Source of the DNA: a virus
DNA length: 64,000 nt
Direction: 5' to 3' (one strand)
Virus record (IMG/VR): IMGVR_UViG_3300008266_000016
Span: 44,790-108,789 of that record
Positions 17,401-26,174 of this stretch are shown one piece after another; the first letter of the stretch is position 1; the number at the start of each line of letters is the position of its first letter. A program made the position numbers and the translations under genes. The notes under the pieces are model-generated. The model was given only the letters and a program-made list of their open reading frames with translations. It had not been told where the DNA came from and searched no databases.

Positions 17401-17619
17401 ATGCTGCTACAAGAATTTTTCAAAAAAGATCCTGAGGCCTATCAAGATCTATCGCAAGACAACAGTCAACCGCAACTGGGTGATCTGCGCAAAACTCGTT
17501 TGACTTTGAGACAACTAAACAAGTTGAGAAAAATGAATGACGTCCGTGCATTTGAGTACAAAGAAAAACTCAAACTAGTGCGCCAACAATACTCACCTCC
17601 CCCAGCCCCAATGGCTTAA
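17401..17619 (+). CDS. Small basic protein between portal and prohead core gene
   Basis: A 72-residue basic protein with DLRKTRLTLRQLNKLRKMNDVRAFE forming a long amphipathic helix and a Pro-rich end (YSPPPAPMA). A protein of this type commonly follows gp20 in environmental T4-like phages, as I recall, in the position of T4 core genes 67/68. A prohead core or portal-associated role is likely by position; no enzymatic motif is present. Confidence 0.75.
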   Translation: MLLQEFFKKDPEAYQDLSQDNSQPQLGDLRKTRLTLRQLNKLRKMNDVRAFEYKEKLKLVRQQYSPPPAPMA

Positions 17620-17671
17620 TTGGCATTTATCGCCATTTTGACTCCTTAAACAGCAGAGTTTTTGGTTGTTA

Positions 17672-17679
17672 TGTAAATA
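17672..17679 (+). promoter_or_regulatory. Late-promoter-like TGTAAATA before the prohead core gene
   Basis: TGTAAATA lies 32 bp before ATG 17712, with an AGGAG ribosome-binding site (17698-17702) correctly between them. Confidence 0.5.
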
Positions 17680-17711
17680 ACAGCACACTTTACCTATAGG
17701 AGTTTTCCCTT

Positions 17712-18593
17712 ATGAACAAATTTGAACAGTTGATTGAATACGTGATCAACGACGAAGACCAAAAAGCTCGCGAGCTTTTCCATGACATCGTGGTGGCCAA
17801 AAGCCGTGAAATCTACGAAAATCTAATGCAAGAAGAGGCTGATGAAGACCTTGACGAAGCAGAAGTAAACGAAGCTGACGATTCCGACGACGAAGAAACT
17901 GACGACGAAGAACTCGACGAAGGTGCAATGGGCGGCGATGCTAGCGATGATTTAATTGACGAAATTGAAGCTGACGAAGAACAAGACATGAGCATGGAAG
18001 CCGAAGGCGATGATGACATGGGCGATGATGACGAAGGCGGAGATTTTGGCGGCGACGACATGGGCGGTGACGACATGGGCGGTGACGACATGGGCGGCAG
18101 CGATGAGCCAGCAACCAAAGATGACGTTATGAATCTAGAAGACAAACTAGATGAGTTGATGGCCGAGTTTGAAGGCTTGATGGGCGGCGACGACATGGGT
18201 GACATGGGCGACGGCGACGGGTTTGGTCCCGAAGAAGGTGGCGATGCCATTGAAATGGACGACACAGGCGAAATGGAACCAGGCATGATGGAAGCCATCA
18301 GCATGAAAGCAGCCCCAAAGCCAGTTACCGCTGAACAAGGCAACGGCAAAGCAGGTCCTGTAGCATTTAACTCAGGTGCAGCTGGTATGGCCAGCAAGCC
18401 AGTACACACTGGCACCAGCATGGGCGGCGTGCATGACAGTTCTGCATATCGCAACACAGTAAAAGAACTTGGTGTAACTCCTACTCAAGACGCTGGAAAG
18501 AAAGCATTTAAATCTGCTGCTCCTGCGCCTGTAAAGAGTCAAGCCAGTGGTGTAAACACCAAAAGCCCACTACCAAGCGGTCGTAAGGGTTAA
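17712..18593 (+). CDS. gp67: Acidic prohead core protein (T4 gp67-like)
   Basis: A 293-residue, extremely acidic protein. The N-terminus FEQLIEYVINDEDQKARELF and VVAKSREIYENLM parallels T4 gp67, which starts with a similar helix followed by an acidic run. The middle is Asp/Glu/Gly, including three tandem GGDDM units around residues 113-130, then a 30-residue helix (TKDDVMNLEDKLDELMAEFE) and a Ser/Ala/Lys tail. T4 gp67 is only 80 residues, so this is a much expanded version. In T4 the protein is degraded by gp21 during head maturation. It has a good AGGAG site and lies 4 bp before the protease gene. Confidence 0.8.
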   Translation: MNKFEQLIEYVINDEDQKARELFHDIVVAKSREIYENLMQEEADEDLDEAEVNEADDSDDEETDDEELDEGAMGGDASDDLIDEIEADEEQDMSMEAEGDDDMGDDDEGGDFGGDDMGGDDMGGDDMGGSDEPATKDDVMNLEDKLDELMAEFEGLMGGDDMGDMGDGDGFGPEEGGDAIEMDDTGEMEPGMMEAISMKAAPKPVTAEQGNGKAGPVAFNSGAAGMASKPVHTGTSMGGVHDSSAYRNTVKELGVTPTQDAGKKAFKSAAPAPVKSQASGVNTKSPLPSGRKG

Positions 18594-18597
18594 TTAG

Positions 18598-19236
18598 ATG
18601 TCATCTAAGTACCTAAGAGAAGATCTTACTTTTAGCCAGGCCAACATCCAAGTTTTGGAAGAAGCTGATGTTGGCGGCAAAAAGCATCTCTATCTCAAAG
18701 GCATCTGCATTGAAGGCGACAAGCGCAATGCAAATGAGCGTATCTACCCCCGACACGAAATTATCAAAGCAGTAGAAACTATCAACGAGCAGATCCGTGA
18801 CGGTAACTCCGTTTTAGGTGAAGTGGACCATCCAGATGATTTAAAAATCAATTTAGATCGTGTGTGTCACACAGTTGAAGGCATGTGGATGGACGGACAT
18901 GCCGGTTGCGGCAAGTTGAAAATTCTGCCAACCCCAATGGGTGAATTGATAAAGACTCTGTTGACATCAGGCGTGAAGCTGGGTGTTAGCAGTCGTGGAT
19001 CAGGTAATGTCGATGACAGAACCGGACATGTAAGTGACTTTGAAATAGTCACTATAGATGTGGTTGCCCAACCCAGTGCTCCTAATGCGTATCCTACAGC
19101 AATCTATGAAGGTCTCATGAATATGAGAAACGGTCATAAGATCTTAGAGATGGCTAGAGAGTCTGGTCAGGACGACAAAGTGAAGAAGTATCTCGCAGGT
19201 GAGGTTAAACGCCTTATCCGAGAACTCAAAATCTAA
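18598..19236 (+). CDS. gp21: Prohead core protease (T4 gp21)
   Basis: Maturation serine protease of 212 residues. GEVDHP holds the catalytic His (H78), and GVSSRGSG the catalytic Ser (S131 or S132). FEIVTIDVVAQPSAPNAYPTAI is the conserved C-terminal strand of the family. Length equals T4 gp21. Its targets should be gp23, gp22, gp67 and internal head proteins, cut after (L/I)-x-E. It is placed between core and scaffold genes as in T4. Confidence 0.95.
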   Translation: MSSKYLREDLTFSQANIQVLEEADVGGKKHLYLKGICIEGDKRNANERIYPRHEIIKAVETINEQIRDGNSVLGEVDHPDDLKINLDRVCHTVEGMWMDGHAGCGKLKILPTPMGELIKTLLTSGVKLGVSSRGSGNVDDRTGHVSDFEIVTIDVVAQPSAPNAYPTAIYEGLMNMRNGHKILEMARESGQDDKVKKYLAGEVKRLIRELKI

Positions 19237-19248
19237 GGAGAACCAGGC

Positions 19249-20343
19249 ATGTTTGATGCTATTAAACCATTGCTTGACAGCGGATTAATCAACGAAGATG
19301 TTAGTAAAGAACTCAACGAAGCTTGGGAATCTAAACTGACAGAAGCTCGTGAGATTGTGCGTGCAGAACTTCGCGAGGAGTTTGCACAACGCTATGAGCA
19401 TGACAAAACAGTGATGGTAGAAGCCCTAGATAAGATGGTAACAGAAGGTCTCGCAGGAGAATTAGCCAGCATTGCTACTGAAAAGCAAGCATTGGCTGAA
19501 GACCGTGTGAAGTTTCAACACAAGATGAAAGAGTCAGCCACTAAGTTTAACAGCTTCTTGGTTACTAAACTTGCTGAAGAAATTTCTGAACTGCGCAAAG
19601 ACCGTAAGATGCACACAGAAGGAGTTGCAAAACTTGAGAACTTCGTGGTGCATGCATTGGCAAAAGAAATTCAAGAATTTGCTGCTGACAAACGTGACTT
19701 GGTGGAAACCAAAGTGCGTTTAGTTAGTGAAGCACGTAACAAACTTGAAACTTTGAAAGCACGATTTGTTAAAGAAAGTGCCAACAAAATGAGCCAGGCT
19801 GTTAGCAAACATCTTAAGGCTGAATTAAACCAGTTGCAAGAAGACATCAAAGTTGCTCGCGAGAACAATTTTGGTCGTCGTATCTTTGAAGCATATGCTA
19901 CCGAATTTGGTGCTACTCACTTGAATGAGAAAGCCGAAGTTCGTAAGTTGCATAACACAATTGCGCACAAGGACAAGAAATTGTCTGAGGCAATTAAACT
20001 CACCATGAAAGCAAAAGTCCTGGTTGAGAATAAAGAGCGCGAACTGCGTATGATTAAAGAATCTAATGAGCGTGACAGCTCATTGGATGAATTGCTACGT
20101 CCCTTGAACAAGGAAAAGCAAGAAGTCATGCGTAATTTGCTCGAAAGCGTCCAAACTAACCGTTTGAAAAACGCTTTTGAAAAGTATCTACCAGCAGTGT
20201 TGGAAGACCGTTCCGTGAAAGCCCATAAAGTGATCACAGAAAACGTCACCGCAGTTACTGGTGATAAAAATGTTTCGAACCAGCAGACCGCCCAGGAAGA
20301 TCGCAGCAATGTGATTGACTTGAAGCGCCTGGCAGGGCTTTAA
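19249..20343 (+). CDS. gp22: Prohead scaffold protein (T4 gp22)
   Basis: Main scaffolding core protein of 364 residues, almost all charged coiled coil rich in Glu and Lys, with a conserved opening FDAIKPLLDSGLINEDVSKE and a C-terminal helix ending in NVIDLKRLAGL. Sequence and position between protease and capsid match gp22, although it is about 100 residues longer than T4. A GGAG ribosome-binding site precedes ATG 19249, and the gene is followed 19 bp later by gp23. Confidence 0.92.
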   Translation: MFDAIKPLLDSGLINEDVSKELNEAWESKLTEAREIVRAELREEFAQRYEHDKTVMVEALDKMVTEGLAGELASIATEKQALAEDRVKFQHKMKESATKFNSFLVTKLAEEISELRKDRKMHTEGVAKLENFVVHALAKEIQEFAADKRDLVETKVRLVSEARNKLETLKARFVKESANKMSQAVSKHLKAELNQLQEDIKVARENNFGRRIFEAYATEFGATHLNEKAEVRKLHNTIAHKDKKLSEAIKLTMKAKVLVENKERELRMIKESNERDSSLDELLRPLNKEKQEVMRNLLESVQTNRLKNAFEKYLPAVLEDRSVKAHKVITENVTAVTGDKNVSNQQTAQEDRSNVIDLKRLAGL

Positions 20344-20362
20344 AATTTTTTAGGAGACTTAA

Positions 20363-21559
20363 ATGTCACAAGATCTATTAGAAAGTCGTTGGGATGAGAC
20401 CAAAGAGGCCCTGTTAGAAGGCCTCCAAGGCACCAAACGCAATAGCATGAAAGTTATTCTTGAGAATACTCGTCGCTATTTGAAAGAGAATGCTTCTTCT
20501 GGAAGTACTGTTTCTGGCAACATCGCCACACTTAACCGTGTGATTCTGCCAGTGATTCGTCGTGTTATGCCTACCGTTATTGCTAACGAGTTGGTTGGCG
20601 TTCAGCCCATGACAGGCCCAGTTGGCCAAATTCACACCTTGCGTGTGCGTTACGCCAACAGCTTGACTGACAACTCAGCTGCCGCTACAAGCGTTACAGC
20701 TGGTCAAGAAGCATTGAGCCCATTCACAATTGCAACTGCTTACTCTACTGTGCCAGCAGGCACAGCTACAGCTACTACCTACACCGGCGGCTCAACAGCC
20801 AGCATGGAAGGTACCGGCGGTAAGCAAATCAGCGTTCAAATCTTGAAACAAGCTGTTGAAGCCAAGACCCGCAAGCTGCAAGCTCGCTGGACTTTTGAAT
20901 CTGCACAAGACGCACAAGCCATGCATGGTATTGACGTTGAAGCAGAAATCATGGCTGCTCTGGCTCAAGAGATTACCGCTGAAATCGACCAAGAGATTCT
21001 TTTGAGCTTGCGCTCATTGGCATCCACTGAGTTCACATACAACCAAGCTACCGTTTCAGGTACAGCTACATTCGTTGGTGACGAACATGCCGCATTGGCA
21101 GTTTTGATCAACCGTGTTGCTAACTTGATCGCCCAACGTACTCGTCGTGGCGCTGGTAACTACGCTGTTGTGAGTTCAGCTGCTCTGACAGTGTTGCAAT
21201 CAGCAACAACTTCAGCTTTTGCTCGTACCACAGAAGGCACCTTCGAAGCACCTACAAACACCAAGTTTGTTGGCACATTAAACGGCGCTATGCGTGTGTT
21301 CGTTGACAGCTATGCCAGCGATACAACTCCAGTTCTGGTTGGCTACAAAGGCTCTTCAGAAGCTGACGCTCCTGCATTCTACTGCCCATACATTCCGTTG
21401 ATGAGCAGTGGTGTTGTGTTGGATCCATCAACCTTTGAACCAGTGGTGTCATTCATGACACGTTATGGTTACATTGAGTTGACCAACACTGCATCGTCAT
21501 TCGGTAACGCCGGTGACTATGTGGGTGAGATCGCAGTATCTAACTTGTCATTCTCCTAA
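20363..21559 (+). CDS. gp23: Major capsid protein (T4 gp23)
   Basis: HK97-fold major capsid protein of 398 residues, shorter than T4 gp23 (521) because the T4 insertion domain is reduced. Conserved parts are IATLNRVILPVIRRVMPTVIANELVGVQPM, split by typical gp23 residues, PVGQIHTLRVRY, the LEMEIxxEI-like VEAEIMAALAQEITAEIDQEI, and PYIPLMSSGVVLDPSTFEP near the end. A possible gp21 cut lies after RYLKE (residue 41). AGGAGA precedes ATG 20363. A strong terminator follows the gene, as expected for a very highly expressed late gene. Confidence 0.96.
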   Translation: MSQDLLESRWDETKEALLEGLQGTKRNSMKVILENTRRYLKENASSGSTVSGNIATLNRVILPVIRRVMPTVIANELVGVQPMTGPVGQIHTLRVRYANSLTDNSAAATSVTAGQEALSPFTIATAYSTVPAGTATATTYTGGSTASMEGTGGKQISVQILKQAVEAKTRKLQARWTFESAQDAQAMHGIDVEAEIMAALAQEITAEIDQEILLSLRSLASTEFTYNQATVSGTATFVGDEHAALAVLINRVANLIAQRTRRGAGNYAVVSSAALTVLQSATTSAFARTTEGTFEAPTNTKFVGTLNGAMRVFVDSYASDTTPVLVGYKGSSEADAPAFYCPYIPLMSSGVVLDPSTFEPVVSFMTRYGYIELTNTASSFGNAGDYVGEIAVSNLSFS

Positions 21560-21591
21560 TCAGAGAACCAACCCAGGGATGGGAAGGAACG

Positions 21592-21617
21592 AAAAAGCAC
21601 CCGAGGGGTGCTTTTTT
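21592..21617 (+). terminator. Rho-independent terminator after gp23
   Basis: GCACCC (21597-21602) pairs with GGGTGC (21606-21611) across a GAG loop, flanked by A5 and T6 runs. It ends the head operon and may also act on the other strand. Confidence 0.93.
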
Positions 21618-21624
21618 GTCCTCT

Positions 21625-21632
21625 GATAAATA
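21625..21632 (+). promoter_or_regulatory. Late promoter GATAAATA
   Basis: GATAAATA lies just after the gp23 terminator and ends 4 bp before ATG 21637, restarting late transcription for the fibre region. Confidence 0.55.
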
Positions 21633-21636
21633 ATTC

Positions 21637-21903
21637 ATGGCTAATCGAATTCCGCTGGTTGTCAACTCAGCGAGCAGTCAAATTGAAGAAATAGCAGTTG
21701 GTGACAATCTTAATTTAAGTAATAACGACATTATAAATGTAGGCAATGTCAGTGCGGTTGGCAAAACTACTTCCAGTACTATGCAGTTATTAGGATTGGT
21801 AGCTGATCCTGCAGGTGTAGCAGGCTTGATTTACTACAACATTAACACAGGTAAATTTCGTGGATATAATGGCGTAGTTGGCGCCTGGCAAGATCTAAAT
21901 TAA
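21637..21903 (+). CDS. Small fibre-related structural protein
   Basis: An 88-residue protein. Its first ~40 residues (MANRIPLVVNSASSQIEEIA, then VGDNLNLSNNDIINVGNVSA) are a clear paralogue of the N-terminus of the 2782-residue fibre at 26899. The rest ends in GLIYYNINTGKFRGYNG and GAWQDLN, a short strand pair often seen in phage fibre and structural proteins. It may be a minor fibre that shares the attachment domain of the large one. It converges with the glycosyltransferase gene and overlaps it by 4 bp. Confidence 0.75.
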   Translation: MANRIPLVVNSASSQIEEIAVGDNLNLSNNDIINVGNVSAVGKTTSSTMQLLGLVADPAGVAGLIYYNINTGKFRGYNGVVGAWQDLN

Positions 21904-23051
21904 ACTTTCATCCACCCTAGATATTGGCTGACTTTTTTGGTAACTGCTGTCCAGTCATCAAAGTTTTCTTGTCTAAAAAGTCTAGCAGTTGAATACCAAG
22001 GACTAGAATCTTGATTCAACAACCAACGCCAGTCTGTGCTGAATTTTTGTAGCATTATCCATGTGGGCCGACCTAATGCGCCACTCAAGTGTGACACAGC
22101 AGTGTCTACGCCAATAACAACGTCCATGGCCATAATTAATGCCGCAGTGTCTACAAAACTTTTAACGCTGCCAGGATAGGCCTGCACTCCTGCTTCAAGC
22201 AAGGCTGCTTCTTCTTCTTCAGGATCGGCGTCAACTTGCAAATTGATCCATTCGTATTGAGGATTAGATTTGATCATGTCCAGCATTACAGGGAACGGCA
22301 CACTCTTGTGTTGATTAAGCCAAGAATCTCTGCGCCCACTCCAACAAAAACCCACACGCATGCGGGTTTTAGGACCCAGTATCTGCAACCACTCTTGCTG
22401 ACGGCCTTGATCTACGTTGAGATAGTTCACTGGCCTGGGCAAATTTTCCAACGTTACTCCAAGTATGCCAGGGATGCTCATGATAGGAATCCAATAATCA
22501 AACTCACCCATGTCGTCAGTGTATGTTCCCAACTGCTGAATGACGTCGCTAGATTGCAACAAAGGAATCAATCCGTCGGTAACCTGAAGCTTGATTTTTG
22601 CTCCAGCCACATGCAAGTTGTACAAGAATCTGCAAAACTGAATGTTGTCTCCGTGGCCTTGTTCGCCTACCACAAGAATAGTTTTGTCTTTGAGATCTTC
22701 GCCACGCCAGCGAGGCTGTTGGTGTTTGGGTTCAGTGCCAGCAAGATGTTCGTATTGCCATCTGGCTTCATAAGCTGGCCATCCATTGGTGTAGTCGCCC
22801 ATCAACAACAGTGCCACTGCCAAATTGAATCTAGCAGTTACGTTATTTGGATCCAAGAGAACAGCATGTTGCAAGAACGGTATGGCTCGTTGAGGATGTC
22901 CAATTTCTCGCATGACATTGCCGTAGTTGTTGAATGCCGCTGCTGAATCCATGTCTTTGGCAAATGCCAATGCATAACATTGCAGGGCTTCACCGTATTG
23001 TCGGTCAGCTCGATGTTGGTTGCCTTGTGAAATTAAAAAATCAGTTTCCAT
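21900..23051 (-). CDS. TPR-repeat glycosyltransferase (GT9/GT41-like)
   Basis: A 383-residue protein. The N-terminal ~120 residues hold about three TPR units (QYGEALQCYALAFAKD; AAAFNNYGNVMREIGHPQRA; VTARFNLAVALLLMGDYTNG). They are followed by YEARW and PRWRGEDLKDKTILVVGEQGHGD, the typical junction to a glycosyltransferase domain. The C-terminus has VDTAALIMAMDVVIGVDTAVSHLSGALGRP, the nucleotide-sugar-binding pattern of heptosyltransferase-like enzymes. It probably glycosylates virion proteins or host surface sugars, which is inference. It is alone on the minus strand inside the late region, with an ATTAAATA late-like sequence just upstream (23056-23063). Confidence 0.85.
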   Translation of the reverse strand: METDFLISQGNQHRADRQYGEALQCYALAFAKDMDSAAAFNNYGNVMREIGHPQRAIPFLQHAVLLDPNNVTARFNLAVALLLMGDYTNGWPAYEARWQYEHLAGTEPKHQQPRWRGEDLKDKTILVVGEQGHGDNIQFCRFLYNLHVAGAKIKLQVTDGLIPLLQSSDVIQQLGTYTDDMGEFDYWIPIMSIPGILGVTLENLPRPVNYLNVDQGRQQEWLQILGPKTRMRVGFCWSGRRDSWLNQHKSVPFPVMLDMIKSNPQYEWINLQVDADPEEEEAALLEAGVQAYPGSVKSFVDTAALIMAMDVVIGVDTAVSHLSGALGRPTWIMLQKFSTDWRWLLNQDSSPWYSTARLFRQENFDDWTAVTKKVSQYLGWMKV

Positions 23052-23091
23052 GGTACTATTTAATGGCTATATGACTACATTCTAACATTTC

Positions 23092-23099
23092 CATAAATA
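23092..23099 (+). promoter_or_regulatory. Late promoter CATAAATA with long leader
   Basis: CATAAATA is 88 bp before ATG 23188. The leader carries a GCGG/CCGC hairpin near 23126-23139 and a TAAGGAGA ribosome-binding site near 23172. Confidence 0.6.
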
Positions 23100-23187
23100 C
23101 TTGTCAACACAATACGGTGTTTTATGCGGTTTAACCCGCCGCGTAGCGACTAGAACTCGCATCGGACTTCTGTAAGGAGAAACAAAA

Positions 23188-23973
23188 ATGGGACGTCCTC
23201 TTAAAATACAAAAAACAAGCACTGGTTCAGGCAACGGCGGCGCAGCCGTTAGCGTTGACATTGGCTTTCCAAATTTTGGATCATTAACTGCCCCTGTGAC
23301 CAACACAGGCGACACACTCAGTGCTACTGAATATCTTGGCGTGGTGGGTGGTGCAGCCCCCACTGATACGCCTTCGGCAACCAATCCTAGAATTGACGTA
23401 ATTGTGAACATTGCAGCCCCTGACGGCAGCGGTATTGGCGTTGCTAATGGATATATTATCCGTCAAAAAGGTTCACACAAATACCTAGTTGGTGATGCCA
23501 ATGGCGTTAACGACGGCAGTTTTGTAGTTGGGCAAGCATATCAAATTAGTGTTGTTGGAACAACAACTAACTGGACCGCAGCCGGTGCTCCTAGTAACTT
23601 TGGATTAGGCACAATTTTCACAGCAACTTCTGTTGGTGGATCTGGCAACGGCGCAGCATTCTCAGTGGGTGTTTGTGTACTGGCCGATGACACTACTCCA
23701 GCAGCTGGATTGATGGCTATCACATTTACAGTTACTGATTCTACTGCTACTACTATCTCCAAATTGACCAACAAGTTCTTGTTGGATTGGACTGGCGGCG
23801 CAAACTATGACCCTGCCAGCGTTGTGGCTGACAAGCGTTATGCAACCAACTTCTTTACAGACGAAGGTACAGTTATCAAATCAGGTACCACTGGTGCAGC
23901 AAACTCAGGCACAGTACAAAGCGGACAACAAAATCTGCTTGACTTGGCCATTGTTGACAACGTTACTTCTTAA
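23188..23973 (+). CDS. Virion structural protein, Gly/Thr-rich
   Basis: A 261-residue structural protein with low-complexity beta-rich sequence (GSGNGGAAVSVDIG, SGIGVANGYIIRQKG, GSGNGAAFSVGV). It lacks the TGN-x-TGGN repeat of the fibres. The opening GRPLKIQKTSTGSGN and the KGSHKYLV and LDWTGGANYDPASV segments resemble decoration or fibre-associated proteins of environmental T4-like phages; the exact role is not known. A good SD and its own promoter and leader suggest high expression, so a head decoration protein is an alternative. Confidence 0.7.
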   Translation: MGRPLKIQKTSTGSGNGGAAVSVDIGFPNFGSLTAPVTNTGDTLSATEYLGVVGGAAPTDTPSATNPRIDVIVNIAAPDGSGIGVANGYIIRQKGSHKYLVGDANGVNDGSFVVGQAYQISVVGTTTNWTAAGAPSNFGLGTIFTATSVGGSGNGAAFSVGVCVLADDTTPAAGLMAITFTVTDSTATTISKLTNKFLLDWTGGANYDPASVVADKRYATNFFTDEGTVIKSGTTGAANSGTVQSGQQNLLDLAIVDNVTS

Positions 23974-23989
23974 TTGATTTAACCCCTGG

Positions 23990-24021
23990 ATCCTCCTAGA
24001 TAACTACTAGGAGGATTTTTT
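23990..24021 (+). terminator. Terminator hairpin whose 3' arm is the next gene's ribosome-binding site
   Basis: ATCCTCCTAG (23990-23999) pairs perfectly with CTAGGAGGAT (24007-24016) over a 7-base loop and is followed by a T-run to 24021. The 3' arm contains AGGAGG (24009-24014), 7 bp before ATG 24022, so folding both ends transcription and hides the ribosome-binding site. Confidence 0.88.
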
Positions 24022-24609
24022 ATGAGTTTTGGTTTTGTATTAGGCAATGGTGTCAGTCGGTTAGAATTGAATTTGCAAACTCTCAAAGAGCTTGGTCCAA
24101 TCTATGGATGTAATGCATTGTATCGAGAATTTGCACCCACGGTTTTGGTCAGCACAGACAAGCCCATTAGCGAATCCATTCAACACAGTGGATATGCCAG
24201 TGAACACAGGATGTACACTCGAAAACCCATACCGGGACTAGGAGCACATAGAGTCCCGGATGATTATTTTGGATTCAGTTCAGGACCCATTGCAGTGGCT
24301 CTTGCGGCTATAGATCAAAATCGTGCAGTGTATCTCATTGGATTTGATATGGGTCCCACAGCCGGGGACCGATTTAACAATGTGTACGCAGACACTGAGT
24401 TCTATAAAAAAAGCTCTGCCCGCCCAACTTACACAGGAAATTGGGTCAAACAACTGCAAAGAGTGTGCAAGGACTTTCCAGACGTTGGATTTTTCCGGGT
24501 AATGGGCAAAACCACAGCGGCAATTGCTGAGTTACGGGGCATTAAAAATCTAGCTGCCATGCAAATGGAAGACTTTCAAAACCGCATAAATAACACAAAG
24601 GATCTTTAA
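24022..24609 (+). CDS. Conserved Rossmann-like phage protein, possibly DUF115-like
   Basis: A 195-residue protein. GFVLGNGVSRLELNL, then IYGCNALYREFAPTVLVSTD, GPIAVALAAIDQNRAVYLIGFDMGP and the basic C-terminal helix form an alpha/beta pattern. I recall it from pelagic and cyanobacterial T4-like phages and, more distantly, from DUF115/MAF-type proteins implicated in surface glycosylation. Function is not established. The gene's AGGAGG lies inside the preceding terminator stem, which suggests translation is controlled by RNA folding. Its stop abuts the next start. Confidence 0.7.
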   Translation: MSFGFVLGNGVSRLELNLQTLKELGPIYGCNALYREFAPTVLVSTDKPISESIQHSGYASEHRMYTRKPIPGLGAHRVPDDYFGFSSGPIAVALAAIDQNRAVYLIGFDMGPTAGDRFNNVYADTEFYKKSSARPTYTGNWVKQLQRVCKDFPDVGFFRVMGKTTAAIAELRGIKNLAAMQMEDFQNRINNTKDL

Positions 24610-26124
24610 ATGACTACCTACAATCGTGTCGCAGGCAATTTGGTATTCCAATCCGTAGGAAATACCGACACAGTAACTTTTGAAGGCTTGACAGCCAATG
24701 CAGCCACGGTTGTGATCAACGGTAACCTTTCAGTGACTGGCAATGCCGCACTCACAGGTAATATTTCTGGCGATAATATCTTTAACGGAACCACCAGTAT
24801 TGCTATTCCCACTGCCAGTGGCAATGCAGTAATTTCAGTAGGTGGTGTGTCCAATGTGGCAGTTTGGTCAACCACTGGTGTGGTTATCACAGGAACAGAA
24901 TCTGTGACTGGCAATGTCACAGGCGGTAACGTATTAACTGCTGGATTGATTTCAGCAACAGGCAATGTCAGTGGTGGAAATATTGTTGCATCAAGCAATA
25001 TTATTTTAAGTTATACTTCAGGTGCAACTACAGACAGAATTCTGCGTTTTTCTGATGCAAATACTGCTATTACCACAGTTGGTGCCAACATTGGAGCAAT
25101 TGAATGGTTTACATCTGATGCAGCACCAGGATCTAGAGTTACCGCTGCCATCAGAGCTGTGTACTCCGACTCTCTTGGCAATGCCAATATTTTAATTCAA
25201 ACAGCCAACACCACAGCAGCCACTCGTATTGCTATCATTGGAGCATCTGGCAACGTTGGTATTGCCAACACTGCACCATTGCACACATTTGCAGTTAGTG
25301 GCACCATGTACGGATCCAGCACATTGACCATAGTTGGCAACATAGATGGCGGCAATCTAAGCACAGCCGGGTTGGTAACAGCCACGGGCAATGTAACTGG
25401 TGGTAATGTGGCCACAGCTGGATTGATAACAGCTACAGGTAACATCACCGGCGGCAATTTGATCAGTGTTGGTGCAATTGGCGCAGGAGCCGGCGGCATC
25501 AGCACAACTGGCAACGTTACAGGTGGTAATTTGGTCAGCCAAGGTGTTATCACATCAACTGGTAACATTACCAGCGGCAACGTGTTTATTGGTACCACAG
25601 CCAGCTTGACAGCCAATGTCAATGCTGGAAACGCAGTTATCACATCAAATGTTTCTGGCGCCAACGTCAGTATTGGAACCCTGCTGACTGGTAACGGTAT
25701 TGGAGTACCAAATTTTGTTGTGCAATCTAGCGATGCTCCAATTTCTTCAGCTACCCCGGCCAACATTGGAACATTGACATTTACAGCCGCTGCTAACAAT
25801 CGATATTCTTTTGTGAGTTATGTTACACTGGTCCCAGACGGATCAATGACCATTTCTCCAAGCGTTAATTTTTCATCAGGCACCTGTAACTTCACTACAG
25901 AAACTCAAACCACTGGTACGTCTGCATTTGCCACAGCTACAAAAACCACAAGTGATGACGTGGCAACCACTTATGCCAGCACCGGCACCGTTGCTAGAAC
26001 ACTGAGAATTTCGGGTACTTTCTTCAACACAGTAGATACCGCAGTGACCTTGAGATTGCAAAATTCCACCGGTATAATAACCGCTAAAACAGGTTCTTAC
26101 CTTACTTTCACCAAAGTTGCCTAA
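24610..26124 (+). CDS. Tail-fibre protein with TGN-x-TGGN repeats
   Basis: A 504-residue fibre. The N-terminal ~60 residues (TYNRVAGNLVFQSVGNTDTV) are unique. The centre carries several copies of the 17-residue repeat TGNVTGGNxxTAGLISA. A non-repeat knob in the last ~140 residues (FVVQSSDAPISSATPANIGT, RYSFVSYVTLVPDGSMTISP, TVDTAVTLRLQNSTG) probably makes a trimeric jelly-roll-like tip; that fold is inference. An IFNGTTSIAIPTASGNAVISVGG segment is shared with other fibres in the window. It is likely a receptor-binding fibre or chain of the fibre complex. Confidence 0.82.
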   Translation: MTTYNRVAGNLVFQSVGNTDTVTFEGLTANAATVVINGNLSVTGNAALTGNISGDNIFNGTTSIAIPTASGNAVISVGGVSNVAVWSTTGVVITGTESVTGNVTGGNVLTAGLISATGNVSGGNIVASSNIILSYTSGATTDRILRFSDANTAITTVGANIGAIEWFTSDAAPGSRVTAAIRAVYSDSLGNANILIQTANTTAATRIAIIGASGNVGIANTAPLHTFAVSGTMYGSSTLTIVGNIDGGNLSTAGLVTATGNVTGGNVATAGLITATGNITGGNLISVGAIGAGAGGISTTGNVTGGNLVSQGVITSTGNITSGNVFIGTTASLTANVNAGNAVITSNVSGANVSIGTLLTGNGIGVPNFVVQSSDAPISSATPANIGTLTFTAAANNRYSFVSYVTLVPDGSMTISPSVNFSSGTCNFTTETQTTGTSAFATATKTTSDDVATTYASTGTVARTLRISGTFFNTVDTAVTLRLQNSTGIITAKTGSYLTFTKVA

Positions 26125-26144
26125 AACGGTAAACTGGGTCTTAT

Positions 26145-26152
26145 GGTAAATA
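26145..26152 (+). promoter_or_regulatory. Late-promoter-like GGTAAATA
   Basis: GGTAAATA, 22 bp before ATG 26175, with AGAGGATC as a ribosome-binding site between. Confidence 0.45.
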
Positions 26153-26174
26153 CACCAGAGGATCCTGTAAACCT

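Noticed and set aside
17813-18457. Ser/Pro-rich minus-strand frame of 214 residues opposite the acidic prohead core gene
   Set aside because: An artefact of GAC/GAA/GGC-rich codons in the acidic run; low complexity and without initiation signals.
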